From NCBI RefSeq assembly GCF_014126615.1, contig NZ_CP059896.1, positions 630,501-694,500 of the forward strand: a stretch of DNA of 64,000 nt, given 5' to 3'. This document shows, in pieces, positions 1 to 8,203 of this stretch. The translations under genes and the position numbers were made by a program. The stretch's first letter is position 1. Every line of letters begins with the position of its first letter. The stretch comes from Ciceribacter thiooxidans. GTDB taxonomy: Bacteria; Pseudomonadota; Alphaproteobacteria; Rhizobiales; Rhizobiaceae. The notes under the pieces are model-generated. The model was not told the origin of the DNA, did no database searches, and saw only the letters and a program-made list of their open reading frames with translations.

Positions 1-966
1 CAGGCCGACTGCCAGAGCGTAGCTGTCCGCCGCATTATAGCGCTTGATGACGAAGAAGTTCTTGGTCATCAGGAAGCCGGGGCCACCAGGACCGCCCGGC
101 ATCTTCAGCACCGCGCGGTCGCCGCCGTTCCTGAATCCCTTGCCGTTCGGCCGTGCAAAGCCGAGTTTAGCCCATTCGGCGAGCGTCTTGGTCTTGCCCT
201 CATAGGCGGCGCCGCCCTTCGGCACGGCAATCTCGTAGCCCCAGGTCTTGCCCGGCCGCCAGCCGTTCTTGTCGAGCAGGTTCGCGGAGGTCGCGAGCGC
301 GTCGCTGACCGAATGCCAGATGTCCTTGCGACCATTGCCGTCCGCGTCGACCGCATAGAGCAGATAGCTCGACGGGATGAACTGCGTGTGGCCCATGGCG
401 CCGGCCCAGGAACCCATCAGGTTCTTCGAGGCGACGTCGCCGTTCTGCAGCATCCGGAGCGCGGCGATCAGCTGCTTCTTGGCGTATTTCGAGCGCCTGG
501 GATCGGCATAGGCGAGCGTTGCGAGCGCGGTCGGCACGTGGTGCAACCGTTCCGGCGTCTCGAGGGCCGCGCCGTAGTTCGATTCCATCGACCAGATGGC
601 GAGCAGGACATACCGGTCGACGCCGAAATGCCGTTCCAGCGCGGCGAGCGTCGAGCCGTACTTCGCAGCCATCTCCCGGCCGATCTTCACGGTGTAGGGA
701 TTGACCCGCGAATCCAGGTAATCCCAGATCTGTGACTTGAATTCCGGCTGGTAACGCGCCTTTTCCAGCACGGCCGGATCCGGCGATGAAACGCCTGCGA
801 AAGCGGCATTGTAGGTGCGCTCGCTGATGCCGCTCTTGGCCGCGGTGGCATGAAAGCCGTTGACCCATTTCTTGAAGCCGGCGTCGGCCAGGGCGGTGCC
901 CGGCAGCATGAGGGTGGCCAGCGAAATGCCAAGAGCTCCGAGAAGCTTGCGGTTCTGTCTGGTCAT
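1..966 (-). CDS. lytic murein transglycosylase (3' end outside window)
   Basis: Periplasmic peptidoglycan-cleaving enzyme of the MltB-type (SLT_3) lytic transglycosylase family, which cuts the MurNAc-GlcNAc bond to form 1,6-anhydromuropeptides. The reading frame is open from the ATG at 966 to the left edge, giving 322 residues. A Sec signal peptide covers residues 1-27, ending LPGTALA. The motif WSMESNYG supplies the probable catalytic Glu128, and GAMGHTQFIPSSY further on is the typical substrate-cleft motif of this family. Family members often carry a C-terminal peptidoglycan-binding domain, which would lie outside the window. It is divergent from galU with a 199-nt gap. The family is clear; the exact subfamily is inferred. 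Confidence 0.93.
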   Translation of the reverse strand, partial: MTRQNRKLLGALGISLATLMLPGTALADAGFKKWVNGFHATAAKSGISERTYNAAFAGVSSPDPAVLEKARYQPEFKSQIWDYLDSRVNPYTVKIGREMAAKYGSTLAALERHFGVDRYVLLAIWSMESNYGAALETPERLHHVPTALATLAYADPRRSKYAKKQLIAALRMLQNGDVASKNLMGSWAGAMGHTQFIPSSYLLYAVDADGNGRKDIWHSVSDALATSANLLDKNGWRPGKTWGYEIAVPKGGAAYEGKTKTLAEWAKLGFARPNGKGFRNGGDRAVLKMPGGPGGPGFLMTKNFFVIKRYNAADSYALAVGL

Positions 967-1165
967 TGGAACTTCCCCGTTGTGTTACGGTTCATTTTCC
1001 AGCCTTGGTGAGGGCTGTTCACCTCAGGTTAAGGCAATTGCGTCAACAAATTCTTTACCATGGCGCGTCGGTCCAGCACAGGCCTTTGCGAAATGGCGGC
1101 AAATATATAAGAGTTCGCAGGCGTGAGAACGAGGCGTCTGCCGGCATGTCCTCAAGGAGGGACGA

Positions 1166-2053
1166 GTGGTTCAACATAACAAGCTCCGTAAGGCTGTTTT
1201 CCCCGTCGCGGGCCTCGGCACGCGCTTCCTTCCCGCCACCAAGGCGGTTCCGAAGGAAATGCTGACGGTCGTCGACAAACCCGTCATCCAGTACGTGGTC
1301 GACGAGGCGGCAGAAGCCGGGATCGAGCATTTCGTCTTCGTTACGGGGCGCGGCAAGGGTGTCATCGAGGACTATTTCGACATCCAGTTCGAGCTGGAGC
1401 AGACGCTGAAAGCAAGAAACAAGAACGCCGAACTGACCCTGCTCTCCGGTCTCTTGCCGAAGGCGGGCTCCGCGAGCTTCACGCGTCAGCAGGAGCCGCT
1501 TGGGCTCGGCCACGCCGTCTGGTGCGCCCGCGACATCGTCGGCGGTGAGCCCTTCGCACTGCTGTTGCCCGACATGATCATGCGGGCCGAGAAGGGTTGC
1601 CTCAAGGGCATGGTCGAGCTTTACGAGAAGACCGGCGGCAACGTCATCGCGGTCGAGGAATGCGCGCCCGATCAAGCCCACAAATACGGCATCGTCGGTG
1701 TCGGCGAGCAGCTCGAAGGCGGTTTCCGCATCACCGAAATGGTCGAGAAGCCAGCGAAGGGCACGGCTCCGTCGAACTTCTTCATCAACGGCCGTTATAT
1801 CCTCCAGCCGGAGATCTTCGCGATCCTCGAAACGCAGGAGCGCGGTGCCGGCAACGAGATCCAGTTGACCGACGGCATGCTGAAGCTCGCAAAGACGCAA
1901 GCCTTCGCGGGCTACCACTTCAAGGGACAGACCTTCGACTGCGGCGCCAAGGACGGGTTCATCCTCGCCAATGTCAGCTTCGCCATCGAGCGGGCCGACA
2001 TTCGCCCGACGATCGAGGAGCCGCTCAAGGCCCTTCTCGCCGCCCTCAAATAG
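1166..2053 (+). CDS. galU: UTP--glucose-1-phosphate uridylyltransferase
   Basis: Cytosolic enzyme making UDP-glucose from UTP and glucose-1-phosphate, the precursor for exopolysaccharide, LPS and cyclic glucans; rhizobial homologs are also called exoN. The 295-residue length is normal. The nucleotide-binding signature [11 protein letters not shown] lies at residues 16-26, followed by VPKEM and a VEKP motif near residue 190. The start is a GTG at 1166 with a near-perfect Shine-Dalgarno AAGGAGG at 1154-1160, five bases upstream, which settles the start. It converges on the outer-membrane protein gene with only 6 nt between stops, and no hairpin is visible there. Confidence 0.96.
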   Translation: MVQHNKLRKAVFPVAGLGTRFLPATKAVPKEMLTVVDKPVIQYVVDEAAEAGIEHFVFVTGRGKGVIEDYFDIQFELEQTLKARNKNAELTLLSGLLPKAGSASFTRQQEPLGLGHAVWCARDIVGGEPFALLLPDMIMRAEKGCLKGMVELYEKTGGNVIAVEECAPDQAHKYGIVGVGEQLEGGFRITEMVEKPAKGTAPSNFFINGRYILQPEIFAILETQERGAGNEIQLTDGMLKLAKTQAFAGYHFKGQTFDCGAKDGFILANVSFAIERADIRPTIEEPLKALLAALK

Positions 2054-2059
2054 GGCGGC

Positions 2060-3580
2060 TCAGCGCTTGGTCGTCAGGCCGACCACGGCGTTCCAGGTTT
2101 CGGAGTCGGTTGCGGATCGCCGGTCGGTGTATTCGTAGCCGACGTCCGCGGTCAGGTCGACGTAACGGTTGAGGCTGTAGCTCAGGCCCGCACCTGCGGT
2201 GTACTTGACGCTGTCGGAGACGCCGGCATCCGACGGGTAGTCGGTCCAGGCCGTGCCGCCGGAAAGGCGGGCGACCAGATCGCTGCGCAACTGATGCGTG
2301 ACCGTGGTGTCGAGTGCGTAGATGACCGCGCCGCTGACGCCTGCCGTCGTCGACGGGTCGATCGTCGTGGAAAGCCGGAGGTCGACGTCGGTGCCGCGAT
2401 GCGGCGACCAAGCGATGTTGCCGTCGACTGTCATGGCCGCGATGTCGTCGAGGCGGCTGTCGTCGAAATCCTGAATGCGGTAGCCGAGGGAGAGTTCTCC
2501 TCTCAGTTTCTCACCGAAATCCGAGGTGATGCCGGCCTTTGCCGCATAGACGTCCGCCGAACGGGCATATCCGCCCGAGTCGGTCTTCTCGTCGTAGAGG
2601 ACGCGCCCGATCGATGCCTCTAGGAAGGGAATGAGCGCCGGGGAAATTTCATAGCCGAGCCGCGCGCGAAGCGTGCCCGCCGTCCGGTTTCGTTCGGAAA
2701 GTGAGACCTTGGTGCCGTCGGAGAGCTCGGCATCCGAATAGAGCCAGCGTTCGACGTCGGCACCGAGCGTTCCCCGCAGCCGTCCGAAATCGTGTTCGAC
2801 GGAGGTGCCGCCGGTGAAATGGTGAATGCCGGACTGGACGGAGGCACCCGCGATCGCGTTCGGGTCGCTGGTGTCCTCGCGGCTGAAGCCGTAGCCGGCG
2901 CGCAGATGCGCGGTTGTGCTGTCGGAAAGATCGAGGCGCAGGTCAGCGTCGATATTGGCGCGCGGGTCGGTCGCACCGTCGCCGGAGAGATTGCGCTGCC
3001 AGTAACCTTCGCCGGTGACGGTCAGCTGGTGGCGGGACCAGTCGGAGGTGAGCGATCCCTTGAGGCCGGACTCCCAGAAGGTCCGCTGCTGTTTGTCTCC
3101 GCCTGTCCGGTTCGATTCGACGCCGAGCCTCTGGCTGAAGGCGGGGCGCAACGTCAAAGTGCCGAGCCGCACGCCGGGCGCTTCGGCATCGTCCGGCGTC
3201 GTGCGTTCCGGGGCGTACTGGACGGGAGACTCGCGAAGGTTCAGCCGCCCCATATCGGCAGCCTCCGGGTCCTCCGAAGGGACCGAGCCGGTCACGGTGT
3301 CAGCGGCCGCATCCGGCTCCGTCGGCTGACCGGCCTTGCGGGCGGTGGCAGGCGCGGTCGTGTCCATCGCCGGCGCGGTCCCACCGGTGGCTGCGCCTGT
3401 CGCAAGCGTGTCCTGGCCCTGACCCTGGTCGGCAGCGGAAGCCGGCAGCGGCTGCCACACGGCCTGTGCAGCCGCCGGCGAGGCGGCGGCGGCAAGACTG
3501 CCCGCGGTCAGGCAGGCGGCCAACAGGCGTGACGCCTGCGGGCGTCTTCCTCCGGCTCCGCTTCTTGCGATTGAATTCAT
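2060..3580 (-). CDS. outer membrane beta-barrel protein
   Basis: Predicted outer-membrane beta-barrel of 506 residues, resembling the BBP2_2/OMP_b-brl group found in rhizobia. A signal peptide is visible at about residues 1-40, ending PAAAQA. A low-complexity Ala/Thr/Pro linker rich in acidic residues runs to about 130. From RLGVESN onward there are some twelve to sixteen alternating amphipathic strands such as HQLTVTGEGYWQRNL and VDLTADVGYEYTDR. The substrate or role is unknown. The gene stands alone, with 240 nt of non-coding DNA upstream. Its position close to galU and kdsD suggests surface biogenesis, but that is only context. Confidence 0.8.
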   Translation of the reverse strand: MNSIARSGAGGRRPQASRLLAACLTAGSLAAAASPAAAQAVWQPLPASAADQGQGQDTLATGAATGGTAPAMDTTAPATARKAGQPTEPDAAADTVTGSVPSEDPEAADMGRLNLRESPVQYAPERTTPDDAEAPGVRLGTLTLRPAFSQRLGVESNRTGGDKQQRTFWESGLKGSLTSDWSRHQLTVTGEGYWQRNLSGDGATDPRANIDADLRLDLSDSTTAHLRAGYGFSREDTSDPNAIAGASVQSGIHHFTGGTSVEHDFGRLRGTLGADVERWLYSDAELSDGTKVSLSERNRTAGTLRARLGYEISPALIPFLEASIGRVLYDEKTDSGGYARSADVYAAKAGITSDFGEKLRGELSLGYRIQDFDDSRLDDIAAMTVDGNIAWSPHRGTDVDLRLSTTIDPSTTAGVSGAVIYALDTTVTHQLRSDLVARLSGGTAWTDYPSDAGVSDSVKYTAGAGLSYSLNRYVDLTADVGYEYTDRRSATDSETWNAVVGLTTKR

Positions 3581-3820
3581 GGGGTCCAGGCTCGGCGATC
3601 GCTTGAAAATGCTTACCCAAACGTAAAGCGTACCGCTGCTTTGCAGACATAGCCTTGATGAGCTAAGTACGTGTTTTCACAGAGCAAACTTCACCCTCGG
3701 TATTCAATCCCTATTGTGCGGGCGAAGCACTAATTTATGGTTAACAGTTGGTGAAAAAGAGGGCGCCGCCGGCGGTAGTACTCACCGTTCGTCTTAGCCG
3801 GTGGGTTCGCGTGCTGCAGA

Positions 3821-4099
3821 TTAAAAAGGTACCGAGGAGTCCTGGTTAAGGAGGGAGCGAGGCTCGGGCGGAACTGAGTTCTGATCCGGCATGATTTCGA
3901 TCCGGACTGGTGGACGGCTGATCAAGGATACGAATTCATCAGTTGGCCAAATTGCCGCGAAGATTTCTTCAATTGTAGCAGAGGGTTCGAACGCGAAACT
4001 TTTCATGTAAGAATTGGCCGGGTTACCGACATTATCGGCGGGTTCGAAGTAGTGTGCGACGGCGACAAATTTCGCTGCTTTGTGGCTCATTCGGTCCAT
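3821..4099 (-). CDS. hypothetical small protein, 92 aa
   Basis: Unrecognised 92-residue acidic protein starting MDRMSHKAAKFVAVAHYFEP. It has no signal peptide or membrane segment. The C-terminus is proline-rich with several charged residues. It is accepted as a gene because a GGAG ribosome site sits six bases before the ATG at 4099 and because codon use is not obviously that of a shadow frame. It lies isolated between the beta-barrel gene and the divergent kdsD. A lineage-specific orphan is possible, and so is a spurious frame. Confidence 0.5.
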   Translation of the reverse strand: MDRMSHKAAKFVAVAHYFEPADNVGNPANSYMKSFAFEPSATIEEIFAAIWPTDEFVSLISRPPVRIEIMPDQNSVPPEPRSLLNQDSSVPF

Positions 4100-4460
4100 T
4101 GCGAATCTCCTTTACGGAAAAAAGATATCACGACTGAAGAGCGAGTAGTCGGGTTATCCCCGATATCCTGTAGACCTATCTTTTCAATCCGCCCAGGCGT
4201 CGGGACAAACTGTGCTGGCCCATACGGTTAGTCCACATTCTGGGGCTTATGGATTGGGGGACTATCCTAATATGTCGATTTCCGAATAGCCGACTAAAGC
4301 CATGTGGTTAACGTTTGGTTGCGACCGTACCCGCCGCAGCACGGTGCCGGGCCGCCTCCTGTGGCAGCGACGCCACCAGGTTGTGCAAGATGTGTGGACC
4401 GAAAGCCGCAGCAGGCATGGAAATGTGGACAAGAAAAGGCAAAAGCAGTATGGGTCGCCC
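4100..4460. other. 361-nt intergenic region between divergent genes
   Basis: Non-coding interval between the 92-residue gene (leftward) and kdsD (rightward). It is more AT-rich in its first two thirds than the flanking genes. I see no clear terminator, riboswitch or tRNA in it. The region must hold promoters for both neighbours, but no convincing -35/-10 pair stands out. An in-frame extension of kdsD reaches back to 4302 but lacks a ribosome site and family-like sequence, so I leave it non-coding. Confidence 0.5.
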
Positions 4461-5456
4461 ATGATCAAGCGCGCTGTCAAACTCGTCGAAGCCGGGGCTA
4501 TCGAATCCGCCCTGCGCACCGTTGCAACTGAAAAGAGTGGTCTGGACGCCCTTCAAGGTGCCCTCACCGGATCCCTCGCGGGTCCCTTCTGCAACGCGAT
4601 CAAGGTGATCGGCAGCATTTCCGGCCGCGTCGTCGTCAGCGGCGTCGGCAAGAGCGGCCATATCGGCTCCAAGATCGCCGCGACCTTCGCGTCGACCGGC
4701 ACGCCGTCCTTCTTCGTCCATCCGGTGGAAGCCAATCACGGCGACCTCGGCATGATCGCCCGCGACGACGTGATCCTCGCGATGTCGTGGAGCGGCGAAA
4801 GCACCGAACTGCACGGCATCCTCTCCTATTCGCGGCGCTTCTCCATTCCGCTGATTGCGATGACGGCCGGCGAGACCTCGACGCTCGCGCGCGAGGCCGA
4901 CATCGTGCTTCTGCTGCCCAAGGAGCAGGAAGCCTGCCCCCACGGTCTCGCACCGACGACCTCGACGATGATGCAGCTTGCCATGGGTGACGCGCTCGCC
5001 GTTGCGCTCCTCGAAGCGCGCGGCTTCACGGCGCTCGATTTCCGCACCTTCCATCCGGGCGGCAAGCTCGGCGCGATGCTGACGCACGTGACCGACATCA
5101 TGCACACCGGTGACAGCATCCCGCTCGTCCCGCTCGGCACCTCGATGCCGGATGCGATCACCATGCTGTCAATGAAGCGCTTCGGCTGCGTCGGCGTCGT
5201 CGATGGGCAGGGCACGCTCTGCGGCATCGTCACCGACGGCGACATCGCCCGTCATCTCGATCGCAATCTCGCGGGGCTGACCGTGGATGACGTGATGACC
5301 CGCAATCCGAAGATCGTCGCACCCTCGACGCTTGCGACGAGCGCGATGGGTCTGCTCAACCAGCACAACATCTCGGCGCTCTTCGTCGCCGACGAGGACC
5401 GCACGCCGCTCGGCATCGTGCACTTCCACGACCTGCTGCGGATCGGCGTCGCCTGA
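4461..5456 (+). CDS. kdsD: arabinose-5-phosphate isomerase (KpsF/GutQ family)
   Basis: Interconverts ribulose-5-phosphate and arabinose-5-phosphate, the first step towards KDO for LPS or capsule. The 331-residue product has an N-terminal SIS sugar-isomerase domain (about 35-170; SGVGKSGHIG, MSWSGESTEL, and FHPGGKLG just after it) followed by two CBS domains (about 205-325; VDDVMTRNPKIVAPS). The start chosen is the ATG at 4461, which gives the usual family length and begins MIKRAVKLVEAG. The ribosome site is weak, and a GTG 30 bases upstream is an alternative. It converges on nfeD with 7 nt between stops. Confidence 0.93.
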   Translation: MIKRAVKLVEAGAIESALRTVATEKSGLDALQGALTGSLAGPFCNAIKVIGSISGRVVVSGVGKSGHIGSKIAATFASTGTPSFFVHPVEANHGDLGMIARDDVILAMSWSGESTELHGILSYSRRFSIPLIAMTAGETSTLAREADIVLLLPKEQEACPHGLAPTTSTMMQLAMGDALAVALLEARGFTALDFRTFHPGGKLGAMLTHVTDIMHTGDSIPLVPLGTSMPDAITMLSMKRFGCVGVVDGQGTLCGIVTDGDIARHLDRNLAGLTVDDVMTRNPKIVAPSTLATSAMGLLNQHNISALFVADEDRTPLGIVHFHDLLRIGVA

Positions 5457-5463
5457 TCTCCGG

Positions 5464-5922
5464 TCAGGCCGCCTCCACCACCAGATCCCGTCCCGTTCCC
5501 GAAACGACCTTCACCCTGGTGCCCGCCGGCAGGTCCGGTCCCATGACCGACCAGTAAGTGTCGTCGAGGCGGATACGTCCGCGCCCCTCGACGATCGGTT
5601 CGGCAAGAGTGGCCGTCCGCCCGACGAGGCTCGCGCCCCGCTGGTTGAGCAGCGGTTCGTCCGTTATCTGCGCGCCCGAGGACAGGAAGCGGCGGCCGGC
5701 GAAGGTCGCAGCCACGGCGAGCACGGCGAAGACGAGAAACTGCAGCTGCCAGACCCAGAAGCCCATCGTCCAGAGCAGGATGGACAGGAGGCCTGTCAGC
5801 AGTGCGGCGGCCCCGATCCAGACGAGAAAGACGCCGGGCAAGGCCAGCTCGGCAGCGAGCAGAAGGAAGCCGAAGAGCCACCAGCTCCATGGGCCGAGTT
5901 CGCTGATCAGGCGCATCAGCAT
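5464..5922 (-). CDS. NfeD family membrane protein
   Basis: Short NfeD-type protein of 152 residues. Hydrophobic segments at about 11-30, 32-50 and 55-75 form the membrane part, followed by the small C-terminal OB-fold-like domain (GRTATLAEPIVEGRGRIRL, then WSVMGPDLPAGTRVKVV). NfeD proteins are almost always encoded beside an SPFH/stomatin protein and are thought to act with it in membrane microdomains. Here the SPFH gene lies immediately upstream with 3 nt between them, so the pair is surely co-transcribed. The precise function is unproven in this family. Confidence 0.92.
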   Translation of the reverse strand: MLMRLISELGPWSWWLFGFLLLAAELALPGVFLVWIGAAALLTGLLSILLWTMGFWVWQLQFLVFAVLAVAATFAGRRFLSSGAQITDEPLLNQRGASLVGRTATLAEPIVEGRGRIRLDDTYWSVMGPDLPAGTRVKVVSGTGRDLVVEAA

Positions 5923-5925
5923 GGC

Positions 5926-6954
5926 TCAGGTCTCCTCGCTCGGCCGGTCGGTCGCGAAGGGATTCACCGCCGGCGTCGTACGGGCCGATGTCGAACGGGC
6001 AGGGGCCATGCGCGGGCGGGGTGGCTGCGCAGGTGCCTCGCCGAAGACCTCGCGGGCGATGGCGCCGATGCCGCCGAGCGTGCCGATGAGGCTCGAGGCT
6101 TCCATCGGCATCAGCACGATCTTCGAATTGGAGGCCGTGCCGATCGAGGTCATCGCCTCGGTATATTTCTGCGCCACGAAGTAGTTGATCGCGTTGATGT
6201 CGCCGGCGGCGATCGCCTGCGAAACCATCTGCGTCGCCTTGGCTTCGGCCTCCGCCAGACGTTCGCGGGCCTCGGCCTCACGGTAGGCGGCCTCGCGCTG
6301 GCCTTCCGCTTCCAGGATGGCGGATTGCTTGGCACCTTCGGCGCGCAGGATCTGCGCGTTGCGATAGCCTTCGGCTTCGAGAACCTGGGCGCGCTTTTCG
6401 CGTTCCGCCTTCATCTGTCGTGCCATGGCGTCGACGAGGTCTACCGGCGGGCGGATGTCCTTGATCTCGATGCGGGTGACCTTGATGCCCCAGGGGCCGA
6501 CCGCCTCGTCGACGACCCTGAGCAGCCGCTCGTTGATCTGCTCGCGATTGGAGAGCAATTCGTCGAGATCCATCGAACCCATGACCGAACGGATGTTGGT
6601 CATGGTGAGGTTGAGGATCGCGTTTTCGAGATTGGCGACCTGATAGGCCGCCTGTGCGGCGTTCAGCACCTGGTAGAAGGCCACCGCGTCGGCGGAGACG
6701 CTGGCATTGTCCTTGGTGATGACCTCCTGGGTCGGAACATCCAGCACCTGTTCCATGACGTTCAGCTTGGCGCCGATCCGCTCGATGAACGGGACGATCA
6801 GGTTGAGGCCCGGTTCCAGCGTGCGGGTATAACGGCCGAAGCGCTCGATGGTGTAGCGGAAGCCCTGCGGCACCGTCTTGATCCCGGCAAACAGGACCAG
6901 GATGACGAGCGCCACGAGCGCAATGACGACGATATCTGAACCGGCGAGACCCAT
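5926..6954 (-). CDS. SPFH/Band 7 domain protein (paraslipin, QmcA-like)
   Basis: Membrane-anchored stomatin-like protein of 342 residues. One N-terminal transmembrane segment (about 7-26) is followed by the SPFH/Band 7 domain (about 27-190; [19 protein letters not shown]) and then a long Glu/Ala-rich coiled coil (about 190-260) rich in [22 protein letters not shown] heptads. The C-terminal 40 residues are Pro/Ala-rich and probably disordered. It has a strong GGAGG ribosome site before the ATG at 6954. It is the first gene of a two-gene unit with nfeD. It is likely a scaffold of membrane microdomains; an HflK-like protease-regulating role is an alternative. Confidence 0.93.
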   Translation of the reverse strand: MGLAGSDIVVIALVALVILVLFAGIKTVPQGFRYTIERFGRYTRTLEPGLNLIVPFIERIGAKLNVMEQVLDVPTQEVITKDNASVSADAVAFYQVLNAAQAAYQVANLENAILNLTMTNIRSVMGSMDLDELLSNREQINERLLRVVDEAVGPWGIKVTRIEIKDIRPPVDLVDAMARQMKAEREKRAQVLEAEGYRNAQILRAEGAKQSAILEAEGQREAAYREAEARERLAEAEAKATQMVSQAIAAGDINAINYFVAQKYTEAMTSIGTASNSKIVLMPMEASSLIGTLGGIGAIAREVFGEAPAQPPRPRMAPARSTSARTTPAVNPFATDRPSEET

Positions 6955-7045
6955 TTCTGCCCTCCTCTATACGGTGTAGGCCAATTGATCACTTCGGCAC
7001 GTTAAGCGCAAGAAACAACAGCGGGAATTCGTCGGGGCTGGAGTG

Positions 7046-8080
7046 TCAGACCCAGCCTTGCAGTTCCCGGCGCACAACTTTTTCGAGCACGCGCATGCCT
7101 TCGGGGCTGTCGTTGAGGCAGGGGATGTGGACGAACTTTTCACCGCCGTGCTCGTGGAAGCTTTCAGCGGCCTCGCCGGCGATTTCCTCCAGCGTCTCCA
7201 GACAGTCGGACACGAAGCCCGGATTGATGACGGCGATCCGCTTCACGCCTTCCGTGGCGAGTTTCTCGACGGTCTTGTCGGTGTAGGGCTGCAGCCACTC
7301 CTCCGGCCCGAACCGCGACTGGAAGGTTACCATGAACCTGTCCTTCGGCAGACCGAGACGCTCGCGCAGCAGCCGTCCGGTCTTCTGGCAGAAACAGTGA
7401 TAGGGGTCGCCCTGCTTGAAGTAGGATTGCGGGATACCGTGGAAGGAGGCGAGCAGCATTTCCGGCTGCCAGTCGAGACCGGCGAGCGTCTTTTCCACCG
7501 ACACCGCCAATGCGTCGATGTATTCCGGGTCGTCATGGTATTGCGGCACGGTGCGCAGCGCCGGCTGCCAGCGCATCGCCATCAGCTTCTCGAAGGCCTT
7601 GTCGTTGACGGTCGCCGTCGTCGAGGCGGCATATTGCGGATAGAGCGGGAAGAGCAGGATCTTGTCGCAGCCAGCCGCCTGCAGCGCGTCGATCTTCGTG
7701 GCGATCGACGGCTGGCCGTAGCGCATTGCCCAGTCGACGACGACGTCCGGCAGGTCCCGGAGTGCCTCGGTCAGGAGGTCCGACTGGTTGCGCGTATAGG
7801 TGCGCAGGTAGCTCTCGTCCTTTTCCTTGTTCCAGATTTCGGCATAGGCTTTGCCGACCTTCTGGGGACGGGTGTTGAGAACGATGCCGAAGAGGATCGG
7901 GTACCACTTCCACGGCGACCATTCGATGACGCGCCTGTCTGTCAGGAACTCCCTCAGGTAACGCCGCATCGACGTGTAGTCGGTGCCATCCGGCGTGCCG
8001 AGATTGACCAGAAGGACGCCGACCTTTCCGAAGCGAACGGGCGGGTGATTGGCGGGCAGGTGGGTGAGGTCGGCTGTCAT
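7046..8080 (-). CDS. hemH: ferrochelatase
   Basis: Inserts ferrous iron into protoporphyrin IX, the last step of protoheme synthesis; peripheral inner-membrane or cytosolic. The 344-residue length is typical. The catalytic histidine lies in LASFHGIPQSY, and the second metal-site glutamate in the FVSDCLETLEEI motif. The N-terminus reads VGVLLVNLGTPDG, the family signature. A terminator separates it from the upstream 5'-nucleotidase gene, so it is probably transcribed from its own promoter in the 123-nt gap. Confidence 0.97.
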   Translation of the reverse strand: MTADLTHLPANHPPVRFGKVGVLLVNLGTPDGTDYTSMRRYLREFLTDRRVIEWSPWKWYPILFGIVLNTRPQKVGKAYAEIWNKEKDESYLRTYTRNQSDLLTEALRDLPDVVVDWAMRYGQPSIATKIDALQAAGCDKILLFPLYPQYAASTTATVNDKAFEKLMAMRWQPALRTVPQYHDDPEYIDALAVSVEKTLAGLDWQPEMLLASFHGIPQSYFKQGDPYHCFCQKTGRLLRERLGLPKDRFMVTFQSRFGPEEWLQPYTDKTVEKLATEGVKRIAVINPGFVSDCLETLEEIAGEAAESFHEHGGEKFVHIPCLNDSPEGMRVLEKVVRRELQGWV

Positions 8081-8143
8081 CGTTTAGTCCTGATCCTGTG
8101 TCGCTCTTGGCGGGGTACCAAGCGTCGCGTGTAAGACTTTACT

Positions 8144-8180
8144 TAAAAAGAAAAGCCGGTCCGGGGAAGCCCGGACCGGC
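8144..8180 (-). terminator. rho-independent terminator of the 5'-nucleotidase gene
   Basis: An 11-bp perfect stem (8155-8165 with 8170-8180) with a GAAG/CTTC tetraloop is followed on the minus strand by a TTTTCTTTTT tract. It sits 23 nt after the stop of the 5'-nucleotidase gene. Confidence 0.88.
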
Positions 8181-8203
8181 GGCTCGACAACATCAAAGTG
8201 ACG

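Noticed and set aside
5332..6939. Long open frame (535 codons) on the plus strand opposite nfeD and the SPFH gene
   Set aside because: It is antisense to two clear genes, has no family-like sequence and shows the Arg/Ala/His-rich composition of a high-GC shadow frame.
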